Source: JBBQRS01 sp038214535 (GTDB taxonomy: Bacteria > Chloroflexota > Anaerolineae > CG2-30-64-16). From it: 21,110 nt of DNA. Below are positions 1-7,542 of the stretch, piece after piece. The position numbers and the translations under genes were made by a program. The notes under the pieces are model-generated. The model was not told where the DNA came from. It did not search any database and saw only the letters and a list, made by a program, of their open reading frames with translations. Every line of letters starts with the position of its first letter. Within the stretch, counting starts at the first letter, position 1. The stretch spans positions 1 through 21,110 of the forward strand of contig JBBQRS010000085.1 in assembly GCA_038214535.1 (NCBI GenBank). The letters are read 5' to 3'.

Positions 1-79
1 CTTTTAACTATCCTATACGTGGGGGGCGCACTCTTTTGTTGTGGCGGTTTTGCCGGTGTCCGGCCCCCACCCGTCAATA

Positions 80-134
80 GCCGCAACTACGAAGGGCATG
101 TGTGATCATCCAGGAGTTTTCGGATAGATTCTAA
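80..134 (+). repeat. Left copy of a 55-bp long-distance inverted repeat
   Basis: This segment is the reverse complement of 20392-20446 with one mismatch in 55 bases. It joins an ACTACGAAG arm to a GTTTTCGGAT arm, both of which recur at 20399-20519 and 20938-20973. It lies just downstream of the terL stop and close to the window edge. The match includes the segment between the arms as well as the arms, which points to recent duplication. Confidence 0.9.
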
Positions 135-147
135 GTAAATAAGGACT

Positions 148-195
148 TTCTCCTTGTTTCCTTGTTTCCTTGTCTCCTTCTTCGTTTCTTCGTTC
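148..195. repeat. Pyrimidine-rich dispersed repeat (CTTGTTTCC / TTGTCTCC units)
   Basis: Short CTTGTTTCC and TTGTCTCC units are tandemly arranged downstream of the terL stop. The same units occur at 2071-2121 and 14512-14552, each time at a gene boundary. No coding or regulatory role is evident. Confidence 0.75.
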
Positions 196-210
196 CTACG
201 TGGTGAAGGT

Positions 211-1671
211 CTACCACCCGATGCCCGGCGGGGCGATGATGACGCTGGGCGCGTCTGAGACGGTCAGCGTGCAATACTCGCGCGCGGCCAGCGCCAGCAC
301 GTGCGCGGTGGCCCGGTCATCGGCCTCGCCCGGCGGCGCAGAGAGCGTCGCCCCGCGGATCGCCATCAACTGCCCCAGCGTCACCCGGTCCCGGATGCGC
401 GTCGCCCCCGCGCGCAGCGCCGCCGCGGCCGCGTCATAGGCCAGCGCCTTGCCCTGCCCCGTGGTCAGCCAGCCATCCTTGCCGTCACGCCCCGCCAGCA
501 GGGTCGCCGAGCCGTTCTCGCGCAGCCACAGCAGCACCGCGTGGCCGTGGTTGTTGCGCTCCACCAGGATCGGCGCGTCGTTGTACGCCGCGCTGAGTTC
601 CAGCAGCAGCCCCGCGAAGACGCGCGGCTCATACCGCCCGGCGATCACCGCGACCTGCTCGCCGGTGTCCACCGCGATGCACGACGCCGCGCTCTCGTCG
701 CTCTGCGGGTTCCCCTCCGCCGGGTCCGCCCCGATGACGTACGCGCGCCCCTGCACCTCCGCTCCTCTGCTCCCCTGCACCTCCGCTCCTCCGCGCGTTC
801 CGTCACATTTCGCCAGCCACGCCGCCGCGAAGCGCCGATCCAGCGTGCGGCCCGCCAGCGCCTCCACGTCGTTCGCGGGATACTCGCCGAACAGGCTGTC
901 GGTGCAGCCATCGCGCTGCTCGAAATCGCGGCGGATCGCGGCATACCACGCGGCAGTCCGGTCGGGCCGCGCGCGCCACGGCAGGAAGACCGGCGCGTAG
1001 TCGTTCTCGCCCGTCCGCGCCGCCTCGTAAATCCGCTTGAACGGCGAGCCGGGCCGCCCCTTGTCGGCGGTGCTCAGCAGGATCAGCCGCCCGCCCGCGT
1101 CCACCGTGGGCTTCACCGCATCCAGCAGCCGGTCGAGTTCGGGCACGTGATCCGCCTCATCCACCAGCGCAAAGGTCGCCGTGTAGGAGCGCCCGCCCGT
1201 GGTGGGGAACGCCAGCGCCGCCGATCCGTTGCTCAGCCGCAGCTCGTGGTCGTTCGCCACGTCCAGCCGCGCCGCCTGCATCCACGCGGGCAGCCGGTCA
1301 TACATCCCGCGCAGCCGGAACTTGAGCAGATGCACCGCCTCGTCGTCGCGCCGCGAGAAGAGCAGCGCCGTCGCCGCGGGCCGGAAGAGCATCAGCCACA
1401 GCGCGCACCCCGCGCAGAGCCACGTCAGCCCCATCTGTCGCGCCTTCAGGATCACGAACTGCCGCCCGGCCTGCAACTGCCCCGCCAATGCCATCTGCGC
1501 GGGCCACAGCCGGAAGGGCGTCCACCCGCGCGCCGCCGGGTCATAGATGCAGCCGTAGGTGTCGAGCCAGTAGGGGAACGACAGCGCGCACTTCGCCCAC
1601 GCCGCGCGCTCATCCGGCCCCATCCCGCTCGCCTGCATCTCATCCAACAGCGGCAACTGCATCCAGGTCAT
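211..1671 (-). CDS. Phage-type terminase large subunit (ATPase plus nuclease)
   Basis: This is a 486-residue protein resembling DNA-packaging motors, which translocate phage DNA into proheads and cut it. A Walker A-like motif ARQMGLT ends near residue 83, Walker B FALVDEAD is at 167-174, and a coupling motif LLSTA is at 198-202. The C-terminal half fits an RNase H-like nuclease: Asp316 in GADPAEG, Glu371 in VERNNHG and Asp451/452 in DDRATAH. The ATG at 1671 was chosen because it follows AAAGGA and comes 41 bp after terS; the frame stays open much further upstream, but that part overlaps terS and is low-complexity. Residues about 293-308 hold two copies of RGAEVQG, encoded by a repeat of the kind otherwise found between genes, sitting between the ATPase and nuclease domains. 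No portal, capsid or tail gene is visible. The motor assignment is strong; activity and prophage membership are inferred. Confidence 0.9.
   Translation of the reverse strand: MTWMQLPLLDEMQASGMGPDERAAWAKCALSFPYWLDTYGCIYDPAARGWTPFRLWPAQMALAGQLQAGRQFVILKARQMGLTWLCAGCALWLMLFRPAATALLFSRRDDEAVHLLKFRLRGMYDRLPAWMQAARLDVANDHELRLSNGSAALAFPTTGGRSYTATFALVDEADHVPELDRLLDAVKPTVDAGGRLILLSTADKGRPGSPFKRIYEAARTGENDYAPVFLPWRARPDRTAAWYAAIRRDFEQRDGCTDSLFGEYPANDVEALAGRTLDRRFAAAWLAKCDGTRGGAEVQGSRGAEVQGRAYVIGADPAEGNPQSDESAASCIAVDTGEQVAVIAGRYEPRVFAGLLLELSAAYNDAPILVERNNHGHAVLLWLRENGSATLLAGRDGKDGWLTTGQGKALAYDAAAAALRAGATRIRDRVTLGQLMAIRGATLSAPPGEADDRATAHVLALAAREYCTLTVSDAPSVIIAPPGIGW
748..790 (-). repeat. In-frame 24-bp-period repeat inside terL
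   Basis: Two identical 19-bp units at 748-766 and 772-790 are spaced 24 bp apart, so they add a whole number of codons and encode RGAEVQG twice. The unit resembles the CTCCGCTCCTCTGCTCC repeats found between genes at 2536-2600 and 9268-9299. It lies in the linker between the two terminase domains. Confidence 0.8.
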
Positions 1672-1712
1672 GCGGTTCCTTTCACCACGAAGGGATTCCT
1701 GATCCCTGATCC

Positions 1713-2012
1713 CTAATTTCCCCACTCCGCCAACTCCGCCCGCGCGCGCGCCGCTTCCTCCTCCGTCAGCGGCGGCATCAGCTCGATGTGCGCCGTCACC
1801 CGCGCCGCGATCGGTTGCACCGGCTTGCCCTCCGTATACTCCAGCACCAGCCGGCTCGCCGCCAGATCGCCCCCCAGCGCCGCCTCCCACAGCCGCCGCG
1901 CCAGCGCCTCGCGCCCCGTCACCCGCACGCGCCGCCCCTCCGCCGCGGGCAGCCGCTCGGCCCCCACCGCCCGCAGCGCCTCCCCCACCGTCTCCGCCCG
2001 CATCCGCGCCAT
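1713..2012 (-). CDS. Terminase small subunit-like protein
   Basis: This 99-residue protein lies immediately upstream of terL with a 41-bp gap, the usual terS-terL order. The core WEAALGGDLAASRLVLEY, followed by EGKPVQP, resembles small terminase or DUF5681-type proteins that help recognise phage DNA. The ATG at 2012 was chosen because it is preceded by GGGAGGGAG. The open frame continues to 2096, but that stretch consists of dispersed repeats (2026-2052 and 2071-2121). The C-terminus is acidic and alanine-rich. The family call rests on this short core and on position, so it is less secure than terL. If transcription starts at 2292, the message must read through the T6 hairpin at 2129-2214 to reach this gene. 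Confidence 0.7.
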   Translation of the reverse strand: MARMRAETVGEALRAVGAERLPAAEGRRVRVTGREALARRLWEAALGGDLAASRLVLEYTEGKPVQPIAARVTAHIELMPPLTEEEAARARAELAEWGN

Positions 2013-2025
2013 CGCTCCCTCCCTT

Positions 2026-2052
2026 CGGGCGACCACACAGGGTCGCCCCGAC
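2026..2052. repeat. 27-bp GGGCGACC...GGTCGCCC repeat, copy 1
   Basis: Exact reverse complement of 3154-3180. Each copy is internally a hairpin (GGGCGACC pairing with GGTCGCCC). This copy sits 14 bp upstream of the terS start and would form a hairpin in its leader. Confidence 0.9.
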
Positions 2053-2070
2053 ATCACGCCTCTCCGTCCG

Positions 2071-2121
2071 CCTTGTTTCCCTGTCTCCCTGTCCACTTAT
2101 TTCCTTGTTTCCTTGTCTCCT
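2071..2121. repeat. Pyrimidine-rich dispersed repeat
   Basis: Same CTTGTTTCC / TTGTCTCC units as at 148-195 and 14512-14552. It lies between the structured RNA and terS. Confidence 0.7.
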
Positions 2122-2124
2122 GGC

Positions 2125-2292
2125 CAACAAAAAAGACGCCACCATCCGCACCCCGATTCCTCGGAGTGGAACACCCTCCATCCCTTCGGGAGGAGGATGC
2201 CGGACGGTGGCGCCTCGCAGTCGGCGTCCCGTGGTCCTGGCGCCGGGCTGATCCGGTCAGAGCCGGACAGTCATGTCAACTTCTACGCCATT
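2125..2292 (-). ncRNA. Candidate structured RNA with a three-way junction and T6 terminator
   Basis: Read on the minus strand from a predicted start near 2292. Closing stem P1 pairs 2201-2214 with 2135-2148: 14 consecutive pairs, two of them G-U. P2 (2175-2196) has 9 pairs, one bulge and a GAA loop. P3 (2149-2168) has 8 pairs and a GGAA (GNRA-type) tetraloop. P1 is followed directly by T6 (2134-2129), so the whole junction also serves as an intrinsic terminator. Upstream, smaller hairpins are possible (TCCGG/CCGGA and CGGCG/CGCCG). I do not recognise a known riboswitch or sRNA class. It could be a free SOS-induced small RNA ending at T6, or an attenuator in the terS-terL leader. The pairing is seen directly; function is unknown. 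Confidence 0.6.
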
Positions 2293-2298
2293 ACCTGC

Positions 2299-2328
2299 AT
2301 TATACCATAGAACATATGTTCGTGTCAA
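2299..2328 (-). promoter_or_regulatory. Consensus sigma70 promoter with embedded LexA-type operator
   Basis: On the minus strand there is a perfect TTGACA (2328-2323), an 18-bp spacer, and a perfect TATAAT (2304-2299) with an extended -10 TGG. The spacer holds the perfect palindrome GAACATATGTTC (2310-2321), which matches the GAAC-N4-GTTC LexA/DinR box known from Gram-positive bacteria and Dehalococcoides. A repressor bound there would block RNA polymerase, so induction by DNA damage is predicted. The start would be near 2292, ahead of the structured RNA and the terminase genes. Confidence 0.85.
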
Positions 2329-2336
2329 GCCAAAAC

Positions 2337-2617
2337 AGGCCTTTCGCGGCCCAATTTGAGATTTAGCGCGAAACTTTAAGGTTGGCGCGGGCAGCAGAGG
2401 GGGGCAGGGGGGCGGAGGGGCGGAGGAGTGGAGGAGAGGGGGATGCCGTCTTGCTTGTAGCGCGCTCTCCCGAGCGCCGGGCTTACGTGCGCGCATAGGA
2501 CACGGACGAGCGCGGATGAACGCGGATGGAATCGAGCGGAGCAGAGGAGGGCGGGAGAAGTCTTACCTCCGCTCCTCTGCTCCTCCGCCCCCCTGCCCCT
2601 CCGCGTCCAATCTGTGC
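2337..2617. other. Intergenic block of dispersed repeats without a gene
   Basis: No convincing gene is present here. It contains purine-rich GGGGCGGAGG runs (2387-2444), a TAGCGCGCTCTC...GAGCGCCGGG element (2458-2481, recurring at 14397-14420), an ACGCGGATGAACGCGGAT segment (2493-2530), and inverted GAGCGGAGCAGAGGAG / CTCCGCTCCTCTGCTCC arms (2536-2600). All are members of repeat families seen elsewhere in the window. Confidence 0.7.
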
Positions 2618-2643
2618 GATAATAACCCCACAGGAGGCTGCCC

Positions 2644-3150
2644 ATGACCTGGCGCATTGACCCGTCCCGCTCGCGCATCGAGTTCGCCGTCCGCCACATG
2701 ATGTTCACCACGGTGCGCGGCCGCTTCACCGAGTTCGTCGGCAGCGTCCTTTACGACGCGCAAGAACCGGTGCTATCCTCCGTCGAAGCGCGCATCGCCA
2801 TCGCGAGCCTCACCACCGGCGACCGCGAGCGCGACGCCGCCGTCCTCTCCCCCGACTTCTTGGACGCCGCGCGCTACCCCGAGATCACGTTCGCCAGCCG
2901 GGGCATCCGCCCCGCCGCGCCCGACCGCGGCCGCATCACCGGCGACCTCACGATCCGCGACGTCACGCAGCGCGTCGCGCTGGAAGCGCGCCTGCTGGAG
3001 CACACGGCATCCCGCGCCCGCATCACCGCGACCACGACCCTCAGCCGCGCGGCGTGGGGCTTGAAATGGGGCGCCGCGCTCGAAGCCGGCGGCCTGCTGG
3101 TCGGCGATGAGATCAAGGTGAGCCTGCTGGTGGAGATCGTGAAGGAGTGA
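2644..3150 (+). CDS. YceI-family lipocalin-like protein
   Basis: This 168-residue protein spans the full family length. It begins WRIDPSRSRIEFAVRHMMF and has the typical LTTGDRERDA, SPDFLDAARYPEITFAS and GDLTIRDVTQ segments of YceI proteins. These fold as a beta-barrel that in characterised members binds a polyprenyl or other long lipid chain. There is no signal peptide, so this copy is probably cytoplasmic; many relatives are periplasmic. The ATG is preceded by AGGAGG with a 6-base spacer. GATAAT at 2618-2623 could be a -10 box, but no good -35 is seen. The gene appears to be monocistronic: it is followed by a hairpin array ending in a terminator at 3280-3300. The ligand is unknown. Confidence 0.9.
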   Translation: MTWRIDPSRSRIEFAVRHMMFTTVRGRFTEFVGSVLYDAQEPVLSSVEARIAIASLTTGDRERDAAVLSPDFLDAARYPEITFASRGIRPAAPDRGRITGDLTIRDVTQRVALEARLLEHTASRARITATTTLSRAAWGLKWGAALEAGGLLVGDEIKVSLLVEIVKE

Positions 3151-3153
3151 CAC

Positions 3154-3180
3154 GTCGGGGCGACCCTGTGTGGTCGCCCG
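3154..3180. repeat. 27-bp GGGCGACC...GGTCGCCC repeat, copy 2
   Basis: Exact inverted copy of 2026-2052, located four bases after the YceI stop. It forms a strong hairpin without a T tract. Confidence 0.9.
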
Positions 3181-3204
3181 TTTAGGCCGCCGAACGTTGC
3201 CCGC

Positions 3205-3261
3205 CCCCGGCGGGCCGGGGAAACGCCCGATTATACCAGGTGGAAGTCGGTTGTGACCGAC
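3205..3261. repeat. Hairpin cluster downstream of the YceI gene
   Basis: Two perfect small hairpins follow one another: CCCCGGC/GCCGGGG (3205-3220) and GTCGGT/ACCGAC (3246-3261). With the repeat at 3154-3180 and the terminator at 3280-3300 they form a dense hairpin array, probably a mosaic of dispersed repeats. Confidence 0.6.
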
Positions 3262-3279
3262 TGGAGCGACGCGCCCACC

Positions 3280-3300
3280 AACCGGTGTCAACCGGTTTTT
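3280..3300 (+). terminator. Probable intrinsic terminator after the YceI gene
   Basis: AACCGGT (3280-3286), a GTCA loop and ACCGGTT (3291-3297) give a 7-bp stem that runs straight into a T tract (3296-3300). The orientation suits termination of the plus-strand YceI transcript. Confidence 0.6.
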
Positions 3301-3412
3301 CACCTGCTCTAGCCGTGGGTTAGAAACGCGCGGCGGGCCTTCCCAATCCGACGTTCCTATGCTACCATTGCGTGCAATTACCGATGCTTCGCGCCGCAGG
3401 AGCAGGCCACCG

Positions 3413-6400
3413 ATGCCCACCCAATCCGGCAAGACCCTCTTTTCACAGCACTATCTCGATACCCGTCTCCCGTTGACCCCCGAATGGGCCGAGGATGTCT
3501 CCGGGCCTTTCGGCGAGTTGCGCGATCTTTACGAGCGCCAGCACGAACTGTTGCCCACTCTTACTGAAGCGCAGACCGAAGACGAGTTCATCAAGCCGGC
3601 GCTGGACACCCTGGGCTGGCAATACATCGTCCAACCCAGACATGGCCGCGGGGGGAACCTGACGCGCCCCGACTACGCCCTATTCGCCGACGACGCCATG
3701 AAGCGCGACGCGCAGAGGCATCACAAGGACGACAACGCATTCTACGGGCGCGCCCTCGCCATCGCCGAAGCGAAGTATTGGGATCGCCCGTTGAGCAAGA
3801 AGGACAGCGAGGGCCGCGACGAGTGGCGGGCCGAAGGCAACCCGAGCCACCAGATTGTCAGCTATCTGGCCGGTACGCGTGTCTCCTGGGGCATCCTCAC
3901 CAACGGCAAGACCTGGCGACTCTATAACCGCGACGCCGGCAGCATCGCCAGCGAGTTTTACGAGGTAGACCTGGAGGCGATCGTAACCGCGGGCGACGAA
4001 GACGCCTTCCGGCGCTTCTGGCTCTTCTTCCGGCGCAACGCCTTCGTTCCCGACGCAAAGGGCGATATTTTCGTCTCCACCGTCCTCGAAGGCTCGACCA
4101 CCTATGCGCGCGAAATCAGCGACAAGCTGAAGGAACTGGTCTTCCAGGAAGTGATGCCATACATTGCCAATGGCTTCATCGCCTACCGGCGCGCGCAACC
4201 GGGCATCACCGGGGAGACGCCGGAGAGCCTGCGCGCGATCTACGCCGCCAGCCTCGCGCTGCTCTATAAACTGCTGTTCTTGCTCTACGCCGAGGCGCGC
4301 GGGCTGCTGCCGATGGCGAACCCGGCCTATCGCGAGGAGAGCCTGACGACCCTGGCGAAGTGGGCGGCGGATCGGCTCGACAACGGGCGGCCCATCAGCG
4401 ACGCCACGCACGCCACCGCGAAGTATAACGCATTGTTGGCGTTGTTCCGGCGGATTGACCTGGGTGACCCCGCGCTGGACGTGCCGCGCTACGACGGTGG
4501 GATGTTCGACCCGGGCGCGGCCGATAACCAGTTCCTCGAAGCGCACCGGCTCAGCGACCTGGCGCTGGCGCGTGCAGTAGACATCCTGGTGCGCGACGCC
4601 GGGGAGGCAGTGGACTACGCCTACATCAGCGTGCGCAACCTGGGGACCATCTACGAAGGGCTGTTAGAGCATCACCTCGTGATGGAACCCGATGGGCGCG
4701 CCGTCCTCGCCAACGACAAGGGCGAGCGCAAGGCCAGCGGCTCCTATTACACGCCCGACTACATCGTCGAATATATCGTGCAGCAGACGCTCGACCCGAT
4801 CCTCGACGCCCGCACGCCCGCTTTTGGGGCGGCCATGGACCGCATCGCGGCGCTGCGCGGCAAGCTGGCGCACGACGCCAACCCGATCCTGCGCGAGGGA
4901 CTGGAGGACGCCGAGCGCGACGCCCGCGAAGCCTTCCTGGGCGTCAAGGTGTGCGACCCGGCGATGGGCAGCGGGCATTTCCTCGTCAATGCGGTGGATC
5001 ACCTGACGGACGGCATCATCCGCCGGATGCAGGTCTATCACACGGCGCACCCGGCGGTCGAGTGGGACTGGAACCCGATCCAGCGGCTCATCGAGCGCGT
5101 GCGCGCCGACATTCTGGCGGAGATGGACCGGCAGGGCATCACCGTGGACGCCGCGCGGCTGGACGACACGGCGATCCTGACCCGGCTGGTGATGAAGCGC
5201 TGTATCTACGGCGTAGACCTGAACCGGCTGGCCGTCGAGCTGGCGAAGCTGAGCCTGTGGCTGCACTCCTTCACCATCGGCGCGCCGCTGAGTTTTCTCG
5301 ACCATCATCTGCGCTGGGGCAATTCCCTCATCGGCGCGGACGTGCGCGGCGTGGAGCAAGAGCTGTTAGGAGAGGAGCAGCGTCGCAAGAGCGGTCTTGA
5401 AGCGCGTCGCCTTGCCCAGGGGCGAGGCGAGCTACCGTCGGACAATACGGTGTTGCAGTTCGGGTTGTATCAGGGGCCGTTCGCCGGGCTGCTCGACCTG
5501 ACCGCCATGATGGTGGAGGTGGCCGAACGCGCCGATTCCACGCTGGCCGATGTGCAGCAGAGCGCCACCGACTACGCCGAGTTCCAGCGCCAGTTGACGC
5601 CCTATAAGCAGGCGCTCGACCTGTGGGTGAGCCAGTATTTCGGCAACGTCGGAGCGCGCGACTTCATGCGGCTCTACGGCGAAGAGGTGGTGCCCGCGCT
5701 GCGGGGTGAAAAGCGCGTCGGCCCGCCCTATGACGCGGCCATCGCGCGCGTTCGCCCGCTCTACGAGGAGAAGCGCTTCTTCCATTGGGATCTGGAGTTC
5801 CCCGAAGCCTTCATTGACCTGCGCCGCCGCGATTGGGCCGAGAACCCGGGGTTTGACGCGGTGATCGGGAACCCGCCGTATCAGAATGCATGGTCTATGA
5901 CTAGAGATGCTCTCGACCAACGAACCGCTATTTCGGCCATATATTCAAGCGAAGAAGTGCTTGAAGGTCATTGGGATATGTATGTGGCATTTTGCGTGCG
6001 TGCCCTACAGATATGTCGGCTGGGTGGCATGCAGAGCTTCATAGTGCCCAATCCTGCCCTAAGGGAGAAATATGCAGTTGCACTGAGACGTCGCTGGCTC
6101 CAAGAACACTCTCTGAAAAGTGTCTTGAACTTTGGTGAAGCCAATGTGTTCGATGAAGTATCTCGCCAATGCGTCGTCTACGTGGTGCAGAATGGAAAAC
6201 CCATTGCTGAATACCAGACTGACGTGGTTATCATCGGCGGACAACCTGATACGATGAGCAGTGAAATCTATCAGGTAGACCCAAGTATCTGGCAAGCTGC
6301 GTACCACGCGCAGATTCGTACTTCGCCTACTTATTTGTTGGGGATCAAGATCGCCGAGACGATCGAACGTCAGAGCTTCAGATTGGGTGAACTTCTTTAC

Positions 6401-7474
6401 ATCAACGTCGGAGCAACTGTATCCAGCAAAATAGCCGGAGCGTTCAAAAAGAGCGATGTGATCTCGTCGAATCCGCTCGGCAACGCAAAACGGTTCTTTG
6501 ATGGAACCAATGTCTCGCGATGGGAAGTACCTTGGAACGGCGAGTTCTTGGACTATCGGCGAAGCGAGATGTCCGGCCCGCGCGTTCCTGAGATGTTCGA
6601 AGCGGAGAAAATCATCGTTCGCATACGTACAGGGAAAGATGAAAGACTCATAGCAGCATACGATGACTCCTCAATGTACTGCGATCACACCGCGATTTTG
6701 GGTTGCCTTTACGCAAATGTGGCTAACTCCGGTGCAGTCGAGGATTTCGAAGGATATGTACATTTGGAAGCGCCGATTTCCTTGCACTATGTCATGGCGA
6801 TTCTGAACTCCATCCTCATGTCATGGTATTTCGGGCAGGTATTTGCCACCGGCGCGTTGCAAGGAACATATTCGGATGTGTGGCCACAATCCGTGCGGGC
6901 ATTCCCGGTACCGCGCATCACCTTCACCACCCCACCCGACGAACGGGCGCGGCTGGCCGGGGAAGGTCAAGCACTCTACGCGGGCTTCACCGGCGACCCC
7001 GCCGCGCTGCTCGCCTTCACCGATGAGAACCTGGCCGCCGGGCGGGGCGACGCCGTCCATGACCTGCTGGCCCACCTCGCCGGGCAGATGATCGAGATGA
7101 ACCAGGCGAAGCAGGCCGAGATGAAGAGCTTCCTGGGCTGGCTGGAGCGGGAGATCGGCGCGTCACCGGATACCCTCACCGGACGCACCCGCCTCCGCAA
7201 CTATCTGGGCGACTATCAGAAGGGCGAAGACGAGCTGTCCCTCAACGATCTATTGGACATCCTGCGCAACAACAAACGCAAGCTCATCGCCGACCCTTCT
7301 GCCCGCGCCTTCCAGGAGGCGCTTGAGCGCGAATATGCCGCCAGCCTGGGCAAGCTGCTGCCCATCAAGCAACGCCTCACCGCCACCGACCACCTCATTG
7401 ACCTGATCGTCTATCGCCTTTACGGGCTGACGGACGAGGAGATCAAGGTGGTGGAGGGAGACCGCATGAGGTAA
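3413..7474 (+). CDS. Type IIG (Eco57I-like) restriction enzyme and DNA methyltransferase
   Basis: This is a 1353-residue single-chain restriction-modification protein. An N-terminal PD-(D/E)XK-like nuclease shows Asp87 in RPDYALF and Glu119-x-Lys121 in IAEAKYW. The amino-methyltransferase core has SAM motif I DPAMGSGHF (515-523) and catalytic NPPY (820-823), the gamma-class N6-adenine order of Eco57I-type enzymes. Residues about 825-1163 form the target-recognition region, including SFIVPNPALREKYA and the late VWPQSVRAFPVPRI segment. The C-terminus is helical and basic. The ATG at 3413 was chosen because AGGAG lies 10 bases upstream; an earlier in-frame ATG at 3359 has no ribosome site. DNA encoding the recognition region (about 5885-6900) is visibly AT-richer than either side. 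No separate specificity subunit, helicase or methylase is adjacent, which fits a solitary enzyme. The cleavage site cannot be read from sequence. Confidence 0.92.
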   Translation: MPTQSGKTLFSQHYLDTRLPLTPEWAEDVSGPFGELRDLYERQHELLPTLTEAQTEDEFIKPALDTLGWQYIVQPRHGRGGNLTRPDYALFADDAMKRDAQRHHKDDNAFYGRALAIAEAKYWDRPLSKKDSEGRDEWRAEGNPSHQIVSYLAGTRVSWGILTNGKTWRLYNRDAGSIASEFYEVDLEAIVTAGDEDAFRRFWLFFRRNAFVPDAKGDIFVSTVLEGSTTYAREISDKLKELVFQEVMPYIANGFIAYRRAQPGITGETPESLRAIYAASLALLYKLLFLLYAEARGLLPMANPAYREESLTTLAKWAADRLDNGRPISDATHATAKYNALLALFRRIDLGDPALDVPRYDGGMFDPGAADNQFLEAHRLSDLALARAVDILVRDAGEAVDYAYISVRNLGTIYEGLLEHHLVMEPDGRAVLANDKGERKASGSYYTPDYIVEYIVQQTLDPILDARTPAFGAAMDRIAALRGKLAHDANPILREGLEDAERDAREAFLGVKVCDPAMGSGHFLVNAVDHLTDGIIRRMQVYHTAHPAVEWDWNPIQRLIERVRADILAEMDRQGITVDAARLDDTAILTRLVMKRCIYGVDLNRLAVELAKLSLWLHSFTIGAPLSFLDHHLRWGNSLIGADVRGVEQELLGEEQRRKSGLEARRLAQGRGELPSDNTVLQFGLYQGPFAGLLDLTAMMVEVAERADSTLADVQQSATDYAEFQRQLTPYKQALDLWVSQYFGNVGARDFMRLYGEEVVPALRGEKRVGPPYDAAIARVRPLYEEKRFFHWDLEFPEAFIDLRRRDWAENPGFDAVIGNPPYQNAWSMTRDALDQRTAISAIYSSEEVLEGHWDMYVAFCVRALQICRLGGMQSFIVPNPALREKYAVALRRRWLQEHSLKSVLNFGEANVFDEVSRQCVVYVVQNGKPIAEYQTDVVIIGGQPDTMSSEIYQVDPSIWQAAYHAQIRTSPTYLLGIKIAETIERQSFRLGELLYINVGATVSSKIAGAFKKSDVISSNPLGNAKRFFDGTNVSRWEVPWNGEFLDYRRSEMSGPRVPEMFEAEKIIVRIRTGKDERLIAAYDDSSMYCDHTAILGCLYANVANSGAVEDFEGYVHLEAPISLHYVMAILNSILMSWYFGQVFATGALQGTYSDVWPQSVRAFPVPRITFTTPPDERARLAGEGQALYAGFTGDPAALLAFTDENLAAGRGDAVHDLLAHLAGQMIEMNQAKQAEMKSFLGWLEREIGASPDTLTGRTRLRNYLGDYQKGEDELSLNDLLDILRNNKRKLIADPSARAFQEALEREYAASLGKLLPIKQRLTATDHLIDLIVYRLYGLTDEEIKVVEGDRMR

Positions 7475-7542
7475 AGACTGACACTGAAGAAGTACTGGTC
7501 TTGGTATATTCCGTCTGATCCGCACATCAAGGGTGTCTGATA

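Noticed and set aside
301..1716. Long arginine/proline-rich plus-strand open frame opposite terL
   Set aside because: It is the antisense shadow of the terminase in GC-rich DNA; it has no domain pattern, whereas the minus frame carries all terminase motifs.
1672..2181. Upstream extension of the terL frame to an ATG at 2181
   Set aside because: It is Gly/Ala/Arg low-complexity, overlaps terS, and its ATG lies inside stem P2 of the structured RNA.
2125..2292. Known riboswitch, tRNA, SRP RNA or hammerhead identity for the structured RNA
   Set aside because: No conserved core of those classes (for example CUGAUGA/GAAA, SRP tetraloop region, T-loop and acceptor pairing) could be found.
3227..3240. 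Minus-strand TGGTATAAT that could be an antisense promoter to the YceI gene
   Set aside because: It has only a poor -35 at 17 bp and sits in the hairpin array; no minus-strand gene follows it.
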